A stretch of 53,262 nucleotides of DNA. It comes from an uncultured Bacteroidia bacterium (GTDB lineage Bacteria > Bacteroidota > Bacteroidia > Bacteroidales > F082). Below the pieces are notes generated by a model, which saw only the letters and a program-made list of their open reading frames with translations, did not search any database and was not told the origin of the DNA. Positions 24,110 to 31,506 of the stretch are shown here, one piece after another; within the stretch, counting starts at the first letter, position 1; each line of letters starts with the position of its first letter. The stretch covers positions 1 to 53,262 of the forward strand of contig CADBZW010000029.1 in assembly GCA_902799345.1 (NCBI GenBank). Reading direction: 5' to 3'. A program made the position numbers and the translations under genes.

Positions 24110-26430
24110 CAATTTTGGATGAGGATCTTGGTGGCACACTTGTTTTTGCCGTCTTTGGTGCTGACGAAGATGAGGTACACGCCGGGTGTCACCTTCTCGC
24201 CGTTGATGGTGGTGCAGTCCCACACAGCCTGACCGCCTTCCGACATCAGCTGGGTGACGAAGGCGCCGTCGACGGTGGTGATTCTGACCAAGGAATTGGC
24301 CACCAAGCCTTTGATGCCGACAAATCCATTGAAGCCGGGTCTGACGGGGTTGGGGTAAGCCACCACGTCGCTGACTTCAGGCTCGGGCGTCGCCGACTCA
24401 CCACGATAGGAGATGACACCATTGCTGGTGCCGAAAAACACCTCGCCGCTCTTGTCGATGGCCATGGTGGTGACGGCGTTGTCTAATATTGGGCTGTTGT
24501 CGGTATTGAAGTAATGGAGCTCCTTGGGAGTGCTCTCGAACGACATCAGGTAAACACCCGATTCAAGGCCAAACCACATCTGGTTGGCACCGGTGGTAGC
24601 CATGGAAAGCACGTTGGAGTTGGCAAACAAGTAGTCGTATTGTTGTGTGCCGTCGTTGCGGGGCACGCGGATCTGCACGGCGTCGTAGTTGCCGCCGTTG
24701 AAGATGGCTCTGGTGTTTTCGAACTTGCAGGGGCCGTTGTTGGTGCCTGCCCACACGGCGCCTTCGTGGTCGACCACCAAGCAGTTGACGGAACCGGCCA
24801 GGTTACCGTAGTATTGGGCGGAGGTGAGGTTGACGGCACGGTCGTCGGCGGTGATGTCGAGCGTCCCGTTGTCGTTGAAGACGATGACTTCGCCGCCACG
24901 ACGGATAATCCACTTGTAGTCGTTATCGTCGATAATCATGGTGCCGATGTCGATGCCGCTGAGGCTGCCGCCGAGGTTATAGGAATGCCATGTGCCGTTG
25001 CGTTCCATCACCGAGAGGAGCTTGGTGGCACCCGTGTTGGCCACCCAGAGGTTGCCCTTGCTGTCGAAGGCCAAGCCGCTGATGTTGGTGAGGCTTGGGT
25101 CTTGTAACCAAGGCTCTAGTGTGCTGTTATCGGCGTTGTACACCTCCACGAGTTCGTTGCCGTTGAACTTGAGGATGCCCTTGCCCCAGGTGCCGACGTA
25201 GGTGATTGAGGGGTTGTTGGGGTCGGTGACAGTGCAGACGAAGTCGGAATATTCGTCGAAGTTGGCCAGGGTAGTGTTGTTGAGGATGGTCCAGAAGCCG
25301 TCGAAGCGAGCCACGCCTTCTCTCATGTAGCGTTTGCCCCAGTTGGCGGCATGGCCTCCCGTGGCAATCCATACTTGGTCGCCGCTGGCCTGAAGTTCAA
25401 ATACGTTCTTTGAAAAAGGCCCATTGGGTTTCACGTCGCTGTTATCCCAGCCGTTGGTGGTCTTGATGAGGCCACGGAACGTGTCGCCAATCCAATAGTG
25501 ACCACTGTTGTCGCGAGCAGTAGAATGCGGTTGGATGCCACCACCGGGGTTGTATATGTTGAGTACCTCGTTCAGACTCTGGTCGAAGACCTTCACATTG
25601 TAAAGATTGGTGATGATCAACTGGTCGTCGTAGGCGCGCAGCTCTTGTTTTTGCTCGACATCTTGCTTGTTGAAATAGCCCCAGCTGCTGCCGTTGTTGA
25701 CGAAAAGGGTGTCTTTTTGATAACCCCCATCGTAGTTCAGGAATAACTTGCCGTTGAAGACCTCCATCTCGGTGTAGGGCAGATGGGGATAAATCAAGCT
25801 GGTGTCGAAGTGCCACGCCGAATAGTTGGCCAAGTTGGGTGAACTTTGTGTGGCATAATATACGCCGTCGTCGGTGCAGGCATAGATGCGGCCATGGTAG
25901 ATGGCGACGTCGGTGACGTTCACCGCATCACCTTGGTTGCCTATATAATAGGTGTCTTTCACCTCTTCCTTCTTCAGGTCGAAGACCACGATGCCAAAGC
26001 CGCAGGCCACGTAGGCCAGGTCGCCATCGAAATACACGTGGTTGATGCTCTTGTTGCCCACGATGTTTTTGTCCTTGATGTCGCTCATGTTGGTGACGTT
26101 GCCTTCGGCATCGATGAGGTCGACGTTGGCGTTGGTGTAGGCCACAAACAGCTTGCGTTGGCTCTCGTTGTAGCGCATGGTGCTGATGCCGATGTCCGAC
26201 AAACCGTTGATTTTGTTGAGGATGTTGATGGAGTTATCCTGAGTGTCGTAGTAGAACAACTCAAACTCCGTGGCGGCATAGATCTTGCTTCCTATAGGCT
26301 CCACGGCAATCACCTTCTGGTAGGGGAGATGGGTGCGCCATTGGCCGATGGAGACGCCGCCTTGTGCCATGGCCAACGACGTGACGAGCCAAGCGGCTAT
26401 GAGGAGGGTAAAGCATTTCAGTCTGTTCAT
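24109..26430 (-). CDS. porZ: Type IX secretion protein PorZ
   Basis: 773 residues. Signal peptide (to MAQG, ~24), two consecutive beta-propeller-like blocks (blades with 'YVACGFGIVVFDLKKEEV', 'IYACTDDGVYYA', 'GNLWVANTGATKLLSV', 'AVWAGTNNGPCKFE'), and a T9SS C-terminal domain ending in GVYLIFVSTKDGKNKCATKILI. Length and layout match PorZ, a surface component of the T9SS attachment complex that delivers A-LPS to the sortase PorU in Porphyromonas. It overlaps recO by one base (TGATG) and lies 42 bases after lspA. Confidence 0.85.
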   Translation of the reverse strand: MNRLKCFTLLIAAWLVTSLAMAQGGVSIGQWRTHLPYQKVIAVEPIGSKIYAATEFELFYYDTQDNSINILNKINGLSDIGISTMRYNESQRKLFVAYTNANVDLIDAEGNVTNMSDIKDKNIVGNKSINHVYFDGDLAYVACGFGIVVFDLKKEEVKDTYYIGNQGDAVNVTDVAIYHGRIYACTDDGVYYATQSSPNLANYSAWHFDTSLIYPHLPYTEMEVFNGKLFLNYDGGYQKDTLFVNNGSSWGYFNKQDVEQKQELRAYDDQLIITNLYNVKVFDQSLNEVLNIYNPGGGIQPHSTARDNSGHYWIGDTFRGLIKTTNGWDNSDVKPNGPFSKNVFELQASGDQVWIATGGHAANWGKRYMREGVARFDGFWTILNNTTLANFDEYSDFVCTVTDPNNPSITYVGTWGKGILKFNGNELVEVYNADNSTLEPWLQDPSLTNISGLAFDSKGNLWVANTGATKLLSVMERNGTWHSYNLGGSLSGIDIGTMIIDDNDYKWIIRRGGEVIVFNDNGTLDITADDRAVNLTSAQYYGNLAGSVNCLVVDHEGAVWAGTNNGPCKFENTRAIFNGGNYDAVQIRVPRNDGTQQYDYLFANSNVLSMATTGANQMWFGLESGVYLMSFESTPKELHYFNTDNSPILDNAVTTMAIDKSGEVFFGTSNGVISYRGESATPEPEVSDVVAYPNPVRPGFNGFVGIKGLVANSLVRITTVDGAFVTQLMSEGGQAVWDCTTINGEKVTPGVYLIFVSTKDGKNKCATKILIQN

Positions 26431-26472
26431 GACGGTTCGATTTATGAGGTGATAACGAGGAAGACGGGTTTT

Positions 26473-27114
26473 TTATTTTATGCTCTTCAACCATTTCCAC
26501 TGGAAGAGGAGCATATAAAACACGCCAATGGTGATGGCGGCATCGGCGAAGTTGAAGATGGGCCGGAAGAAGATGAAGCGGTTGTCGGGGCCGAAGAAGA
26601 AGTTGGGCAGCCAGGAGGCGTTTTCGCGGGCCACGTCGATGATGGGGAAGTAGAGCATGTCGACCACGCGCCCATGCAGCCATCCGGCATAGCCGCCGCC
26701 GTCGGGGAAGAGGGTGGCGACTTGTGTGTAGGTGCTCTCGCTGAAGATGCGGCCGTAGAACACGCTGTCGATGATGTTGCCCATGGCGCCCGCGGTGATG
26801 AGGGCGATGCCGAACAGCACGCCGAATTTGGTGTCTTTCTTCGAGAGGCGGACCAACACCCAGAAGAGGGCAACGATGGCCACGATCCTAAAGAGACTCA
26901 ACGCCAGTTTCAGGACGCCGCCACTCCCCAGCCATCCGAAGGCCATGCCGTTGTTCTCGATGAACAACAACTTGAACCAGTTCCCGATGACGGGGATCTC
27001 CTGCCCCAGGGACATATTCGTCTTGACCCAAATCTTGAGGATTTGGTCGAGCACTAAAACAATGAAAATCACCAAAAACGACCACCACAGGCCGTGGTTG
27101 CCTTGCTTTTTCAC
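26473..27114 (-). CDS. lspA: Lipoprotein signal peptidase II
   Basis: 213 residues with four TM segments. Catalytic Asp pair visible in GNIIDSVFYGR and NFADAAITIGV; the substrate-site ENNGMAFGW (family 'NxGaaFg') is also present. It cleaves lipoprotein signal peptides before the lipid-modified Cys. The insert around YTQVATLFPDGGGYAGWLHGRVVDML is longer than in E. coli LspA, as usual in Bacteroidota. Start overlaps the stop of the dksA-like gene (ATGA). Confidence 0.96.
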   Translation of the reverse strand: MKKQGNHGLWWSFLVIFIVLVLDQILKIWVKTNMSLGQEIPVIGNWFKLLFIENNGMAFGWLGSGGVLKLALSLFRIVAIVALFWVLVRLSKKDTKFGVLFGIALITAGAMGNIIDSVFYGRIFSESTYTQVATLFPDGGGYAGWLHGRVVDMLYFPIIDVARENASWLPNFFFGPDNRFIFFRPIFNFADAAITIGVFYMLLFQWKWLKSIK

Positions 27115-27500
27115 TTTTTCTTCAGTTTGGCGTCAAGGCAGCGGGTGGTGATAGGCACGCAACGCAGTCTCTCCTTGGGGATGAGACGACCGGTCTCACA
27201 GCAGATGCCGTAGGTCTTGTTCTCGATGCGCATCAGGGCGAGCTCCAGGTTATGGATGTACTTCTCCTGACGGGACACGAGTTTGGCGTTTTCTTCTTTC
27301 TGCGCCACGGCATAGCCGTCTTCCAGCACCTTGAAGGTGGGGGCGGTGTCGTCGGTGCTATGTTCACCACCTGAGAGGTTGGCTTGCAAGGTCTCCAGGT
27401 TGGTCTTTGCCTGTTCGAGCTTCTCCAGAATCAAGGCCTTGAATTCCTCGAGGTCTTCATCTGAATAGCGCACTTGGGGTTCTTTCTTGTTAGTGTCCAT
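27111..27500 (-). CDS. DksA/TraR-type zinc-finger regulator
   Basis: 129 residues from ATG 27500. Coiled-coil hairpin (about 15-85) followed by the C4-type finger region with YGICCETGRLIPKERLRCVPITTRCLDAK. Family members bind the RNA polymerase secondary channel. In Bacteroidota the finger is often degenerate; here Cys residues are at usable spacing, though one pair is adjacent (CC). The N-terminal acidic residues at the coiled-coil tip (DDTAP) are present. It precedes lspA with a 4-base overlap, an order often seen in Bacteroidales. Confidence 0.88.
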   Translation of the reverse strand: MDTNKKEPQVRYSDEDLEEFKALILEKLEQAKTNLETLQANLSGGEHSTDDTAPTFKVLEDGYAVAQKEENAKLVSRQEKYIHNLELALMRIENKTYGICCETGRLIPKERLRCVPITTRCLDAKLKKK

Positions 27501-27529
27501 GGTAGTGTAGTTGTTCTGTTGTTCAGTGG

Positions 27530-27636
27530 CTGCTGGCTGCTGGCTACTGGCTACTGGCAGTTCCATGTAAAAGGAGGGTTTTCCCTTCTGTTGAGATTGC
27601 CAGAGGCCAAAAGCCAGAAGCCAGAGGCCAAATGCA
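27530..27636. repeat. Short GGCTACTGGCT / GCCAGAAGCCAGAGGCC repeats
   Basis: Between ileS and the dksA-like gene: CTGGCTGCTGGCTACTGGCT (about 27532-27555) and, in opposite sense, AGGCCAAAAGCCAGAAGCC with AGAGGCCAAA (about 27602-27633). Simple-sequence repeats able to pair with each other; they make the ORF upstream of ATG 27500 an unlikely extension. Confidence 0.65.
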
Positions 27637-28230
27637 TTATTTCTTTTGAATCTTCAATTTCACATTAACGCCTTCCACCAATTCCTCGGCCTCCACGCCG
27701 TCCAGGGCGTCGACCTCGGTGATGGTGGCCAGGGTCTCGTTGCAGATGTAGTCACCGTATTGCTTCACGGCAGCGTCGATCTTGTCGTTCTTCTCGATGA
27801 GCAGCTCGATGCGGTCGGTGACCTCGAAGCCTCCCGTCTTACGGAGGTTCTGCACACGGTTGACGATCTCGCGGGCGAGGCCTTCCTGCATCAGCTCATC
27901 GGTGATGGTCATATCCAAAGCCACGGTGAGGTCGTCTTGTGAAGTGACGGCCCAGCCGGGGATGTCTTGTGTCGAAATCAAGGCGTCTTCGAGGGTGAGC
28001 TCGACGTCGACGCCGTCCACGTTGAGGTGGGCGCCGTTGTTCTTCTCGAAGGCATGGATCTCGTCCTGGCTCATGTTGGTGAAGTAGGCCTGGATTTGCT
28101 TCATCTGCTTGCCGTACTTCTTGCCCAAGGTCTTGAAGTTGGGCTTCACGTTCTTCACCAGGATGTTGTTGTCGGGCGAGAGGAACTCGATCTCCTTGAT
28201 GTTGACCTCGCTCTTGATGAGGTGCGACAC
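27637..28230 (-). CDS. ileS: Isoleucyl-tRNA synthetase, C-terminal fragment (after frameshift)
   Basis: Continuation of ileS in another frame. The frame reads V-E-N-L-E-K-V-S-H-L-I-K-S-E-V-N-I-K-E-I-E-F-L, the conserved C-terminal anticodon-binding region, and runs 197 residues from the first ATG to the normal end. Relative to the N-terminal frame the shift lies near 28240, right after VRQPL. The usual ~20-residue linker between VRQPL and the ENLI segment seems missing, so a deletion not divisible by three is likelier than a single-base slip. Either a real lesion, an assembly error, or expression as two pieces. Confidence 0.75.
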   Translation of the reverse strand: MSHLIKSEVNIKEIEFLSPDNNILVKNVKPNFKTLGKKYGKQMKQIQAYFTNMSQDEIHAFEKNNGAHLNVDGVDVELTLEDALISTQDIPGWAVTSQDDLTVALDMTITDELMQEGLAREIVNRVQNLRKTGGFEVTDRIELLIEKNDKIDAAVKQYGDYICNETLATITEVDALDGVEAEELVEGVNVKLKIQKK

Positions 28231-30959
28231 CTTCTCGAGATTTTCGACAGGGGCTGACGCACGCGGATGTTGGCTTTCTTACGCAGCGAGAGCACCAGCG
28301 AGGAGACCAGCTGTGCCATCTCCATGCGTTCCTCCAGGGCCTTGTCGATATAGGTCTTGTTGGCCTCTGGGAAGTCGGTCAGGTGCACCGACTCGGCCTT
28401 GTTGCGTCCCGTGACGTTGTTGAGGTCGCGATAGAGTTGTTCGCTGAAGAACGGCGCGATGGGCGAAGCCAAACGTGCCACGGTCTCAAGGCAGGTGTAA
28501 AGGGTTTGGTAGGCCGATAGCTTGTCTTGGTTGTCTTCGCTCTTCCAGAAACGGCGGCGCGATAGGCGCACGTACCAGTTGCTGAGGTGGGCATCGACGA
28601 ACTCGCTGATGGCACGACCCGCACGAGTAGGCTCATAGCTGCAATAGGCGTTGTCGACTTCGAGGATGAGGGAGTTCAACTCCGAAAGAATCCAACGGTC
28701 GATTTCGGGGCGGTCTTTGATGTCGATGTCGGCTTGGCTATAGTCGAACTTGTCGATGTTGGCGTACAAGGCGAAGAAGGCGTAGGTGTTGTAGAGGGTG
28801 CCGAAGAACTTACGGCGCACCTCGTCTACGCCAGCCTCGTCGAACTTCAGGTTGTCCCAAGGCTGCGAGTTGGTAATCATATACCAACGCACGGCATCGG
28901 CGCCGTATTTCTCGAGGGCACCGAACGGGTCGACGGCATTGCCCAAGCGTTTCGACATCTTGTTGCCGTTCTTGTCGAGCACCAAGCCGTTGGAGATGAC
29001 GTTCTTATAGGCCACACTGTCGAAGCACATCGTGGCGATGGCATGCAGGGTGAAGAACCAGCCACGGGTTTGGTCGACGCCCTCGGCGATGAAGTCGGCC
29101 GGGAAGGGCAGCGTCCGTCCTTCTGTCTTAAGTCCTCCGTCCTTCGTCTTCTCTCCCATGTAGTGATATTGAGCGTATGGCATGGCGCCGCTGTCGAACC
29201 ACACGTCGATGAGGTCGGGTTCACGGAACATCTTCTTGCCTGTGGGCGAGACCAGCACCACGCCGTCGATATACGGGCGGTGGAGGTCGAACTTGGTATA
29301 GTCTTCAGAGGCATACGGATTCTCGGTCATGAATCCTGCCTTGATGGATTTCTCGATTTCGTTGCGCAACTCTTCCACGCTGCCGATGCAGATTTCTTCC
29401 TTGCCGTCCTCGGTGCGCCAGATGGGCAGTGGCGTGCCCCAGTAGCGCGAGCGCGACAGGTTCCAGTCGACAAGGTTCTCCAACCAGTTGCCGAAACGGC
29501 CGCTACCAGTGGCCTCGGGCTTCCAGTTGATGGTCTTGTTGAGCTCGATCATGCGGTCTTTGAGGGCCGTGGTCTTGATGAACCAGCTGTCGAGAGGATA
29601 GTAGAGCACGGGTTTGTCGGTGCGCCAGCAGTGCGGGTAGTTGTGCGTATGTTTCTCGCTCTTGAAGAGCTTGCCTTGTTCCTTGAGGAGCATCACGATG
29701 TCGACGTCCAACGACTTGTCCTTTTCGGTCTTGGTGGGGTCGTAGGCGTTCTTCACGAACTGGCCGGCGTAGGGGCGGTAGGCCTCCACGTCCATGCAGT
29801 TCTTGACGAATTCAGGGTCGAGGTCTTCGATGCGGAAGAACTTACCCGTGCGGTCGACCATGGGTTGCGGCTTGCCGTCCTTGTCGATCATCTGGAGGGG
29901 CGGGATGCCGGCGGCGGCGGCCACGCGCTTGTCGTCGGCGCCGAAGGTGGGGGCGATGTGGACGATGCCCGTACCGTCTTCAGTGGTCACATAGTCGCCA
30001 GGGATGATGCGGAACGCGCCTTCGCCCGGGTTGACCCACGGGATCAGCTGCTCGTATTCGATGCCGACGAGGTCCTTGCCTTTGCATTCAGCAACGACTT
30101 CGGGGGCTTCCTTGAACATCGTCTCCACCAAGGCTTTGGCCATGATGATTTGGCAAGGTTCCTCGGTATAGGGATGCACGGTCTTCAGCAACACATAGTC
30201 GATGTTGGGGCCAACGCAGAGAGCGGTGTTGCTCGGCAAAGTCCAAGGAGTTGTCGTCCACGCGATAGCGTAGGTAGGGCTGTCACATTGTGGCAGCCGT
30301 ACATTATTTTTCAATTTGAACAATGCCACGCAAGTCAAATCCTTCACGTCGCGGTAGCAGCCGGGCATGTTCAGTTCGTGGGAGCTGAGGCCGGTGCCGG
30401 CAGCGGGCGAGTAGGGCTGGATGGTGTAGCCTTTATAGAGCAAGCCTTTGTTATACAAGTCTTTCAGCAGGAACCACAAGGTCTCGATGTAGTCGTTGGT
30501 GAAGGTGATGTAGGGGTCGTCGAGGTTGACCCAATAGCCCATCTTGCGGGTGAGGTCGTCCCACATGTCCTTGTATTTCATCACCTCCTCGCGGCAGGCG
30601 CGGTTGTAGTCGTCCACCGAGATCTTTTTTCCGATGTCTTCCTTGGTGATGCCGAGTTTCTTCTCCACGCCGAGTTCGACGGGCAGGCCGTGGGTGTCCC
30701 ATCCGGCCTTGCGGACGACGTGTTTGCCTTTCAGGGTTTGGTAGCGGCACACCACGTCCTTGATCGAACGGGCCATCACATGGTGGATGCCTGGGGTGCC
30801 GTTGGCGCTCGGCGGACCTTCGAAGAACACGAAGGCGTTGTCCTTGTCGCGGTTGTCGAGGCTCTTCTGGAAGGTGTCGTTCTCTTCCCAAAAACGGCGG
30901 ATTTCATTGGCTGTCTCAGTGAGATTCAGCTGTTTATATTCCTTGTAGTTGCTTTTCAT
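28155..30959 (-). CDS. ileS: Isoleucyl-tRNA synthetase, N-terminal/catalytic part (frameshifted)
   Basis: Class I synthetase charging tRNA-Ile. Seen: the HIGH-type motif in PPSANGTPGIHHVMAR, AGWDTHGLPVE, the editing domain start AWTTTPWTLPSNTA, GVDQTRGWFFTLHAIA, and NKMSKRLGN (KMSKS type). The real frame ends near VRQPL (~28242); the last ~28 residues (Arg/Ser-rich) are out of frame. Two segments derive from repeats: NVRLPQCDSPT before AWTTTPW is half of the 73-bp palindrome (30274-30302), and KTKDGGLKTEGR (about 29112-29152) is encoded by imperfect CGTCCTTCxGTCTT units. The full product should be ~1110 residues. Confidence 0.93.
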   Translation of the reverse strand: MKSNYKEYKQLNLTETANEIRRFWEENDTFQKSLDNRDKDNAFVFFEGPPSANGTPGIHHVMARSIKDVVCRYQTLKGKHVVRKAGWDTHGLPVELGVEKKLGITKEDIGKKISVDDYNRACREEVMKYKDMWDDLTRKMGYWVNLDDPYITFTNDYIETLWFLLKDLYNKGLLYKGYTIQPYSPAAGTGLSSHELNMPGCYRDVKDLTCVALFKLKNNVRLPQCDSPTYAIAWTTTPWTLPSNTALCVGPNIDYVLLKTVHPYTEEPCQIIMAKALVETMFKEAPEVVAECKGKDLVGIEYEQLIPWVNPGEGAFRIIPGDYVTTEDGTGIVHIAPTFGADDKRVAAAAGIPPLQMIDKDGKPQPMVDRTGKFFRIEDLDPEFVKNCMDVEAYRPYAGQFVKNAYDPTKTEKDKSLDVDIVMLLKEQGKLFKSEKHTHNYPHCWRTDKPVLYYPLDSWFIKTTALKDRMIELNKTINWKPEATGSGRFGNWLENLVDWNLSRSRYWGTPLPIWRTEDGKEEICIGSVEELRNEIEKSIKAGFMTENPYASEDYTKFDLHRPYIDGVVLVSPTGKKMFREPDLIDVWFDSGAMPYAQYHYMGEKTKDGGLKTEGRTLPFPADFIAEGVDQTRGWFFTLHAIATMCFDSVAYKNVISNGLVLDKNGNKMSKRLGNAVDPFGALEKYGADAVRWYMITNSQPWDNLKFDEAGVDEVRRKFFGTLYNTYAFFALYANIDKFDYSQADIDIKDRPEIDRWILSELNSLILEVDNAYCSYEPTRAGRAISEFVDAHLSNWYVRLSRRRFWKSEDNQDKLSAYQTLYTCLETVARLASPIAPFFSEQLYRDLNNVTGRNKAESVHLTDFPEANKTYIDKALEERMEMAQLVSSLVLSLRKKANIRVRQPLSKISRRCRTSSRARSTSRRSSSSRPTTTSW
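30274..30302 (-). repeat. Half copy of 73-bp palindromic element inside ileS
   Basis: GTAGGGCTGTCACA-TT-GTGGCAGCCG matches the left half of the elements at 31424-31496 and 40128-40200 except at the two central bases. It reads R-L-P-Q-C-D-S-P-T on the ileS strand. Confidence 0.85.
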
Positions 30960-30984
30960 AAAAACGTATTTCTATTTTAGAGTG

Positions 30985-30992
30985 CAAAAATA
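30985..30992 (-). promoter_or_regulatory. -7 box of ileS operon
   Basis: TATTTTTG on the minus strand, 25 bases before the ileS ATG at 30959. Confidence 0.65.
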
Positions 30993-31026
30993 CGAAATCT
31001 TAATGAAAGGGTGCAAAAAAAGTGAA

Positions 31027-31056
31027 AAAAGGCTGGCGACAGACATCGCCAGCCTT
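31027..31056 (-). terminator. Terminator after the small membrane protein gene
   Basis: AAAGGCTGGCGA and its complement with a 6-base loop, followed on the minus strand by a TTTTTTC run. It separates the 31092 gene from ileS. Confidence 0.8.
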
Positions 31057-31091
31057 TCACAAAAGACTATGAAAAGAAAACATTTATTGCG

Positions 31092-31376
31092 TCATTTTTC
31101 CTTGGGTTTCTTCCCCAAGAGATACGCCGTTCCAAGGCCGAGCAATATGGCGATGCCACTGCCCAACGGGGCGGGCTGGTTGGTTTCTTGGCCATGCTGC
31201 GGTAGCAGTGGCATGGCCACGCCGCTCGCGTTGTCGCCTTCCGTCTTGGCACCGAAATAGCTATAGCCCGAGGAGCCGTTCTGGGCGTTGTAGCCACGGT
31301 GGAACAGGCCGCCGTCGGCGAAGGTGGTGAGGCTCAGACCGAGAATGATTGCTGTGGTTGCTATCAGTTTTTTCAT
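31092..31376 (-). CDS. Small secreted protein with C-terminal membrane anchor
   Basis: 94 residues. Signal peptide (MKKLIATTAIILGLSLTTFA, cleavage near 20-21), a short Gly/Ser/Asn-rich middle, then a tripartite tail: Q-P-A-P-L-G-S-G, a hydrophobic stretch (IAILLGLGTAYLLG) and basic KKPKEK. The tail recalls sorting signals (a short motif, TM, basic end) but no matching transpeptidase is in the window. It lies next to the giant T9SS gene, separated by one palindromic element. Function unknown; such small proteins recur in Bacteroidales. Confidence 0.65.
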   Translation of the reverse strand: MKKLIATTAIILGLSLTTFADGGLFHRGYNAQNGSSGYSYFGAKTEGDNASGVAMPLLPQHGQETNQPAPLGSGIAILLGLGTAYLLGKKPKEK

Positions 31377-31423
31377 TGTATTTGGGTTTTGTTGTTGACT
31401 GTTTAATTGTTGAATTGTTGGCT

Positions 31424-31496
31424 TGTAGGGCTGTCACACCGTGGCAGCCGCATGTTGGGTTGCCCATTGCGGCTGCCGTAATACGACAGCCCTACA
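31424..31496. repeat. 73-bp palindromic element, intergenic copy
   Basis: Ends TGTAGGGCTGT / ACAGCCCTACA, with inner GTGGCAGCCGC / GCGGCTGCC arms and a short centre. Exactly as long as the copy inside the polyprenyl synthetase gene (40128-40200). It lies between the giant T9SS gene and the small membrane protein gene. Confidence 0.95.
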
Positions 31497-31506
31497 AGCC
31501 TCATTG

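Noticed and set aside
25846-27057. 403-residue open frame antisense to porZ and lspA
   Set aside because: It spans the junction of two real minus-strand genes and has shadow-type composition (D, G, V, H rich).
28230-28260. Programmed frameshift in ileS
   Set aside because: No slippery heptamer or following structure is evident and conserved linker residues seem missing, which a ribosomal slip would not explain.
29112-29152. Repeat insertion in ileS (KTKDGGLKTEGR)
   Set aside because: The loop is only slightly longer than expected and the CGTCCTTCxGTCTT units are imperfect with no other copy in the window; kept only as a remark in the gene entry.
28587-30980. 797-residue open frame antisense to ileS
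   Set aside because: It is the mirror of a strongly conserved synthetase in GC-rich DNA and has no family motifs of its own.
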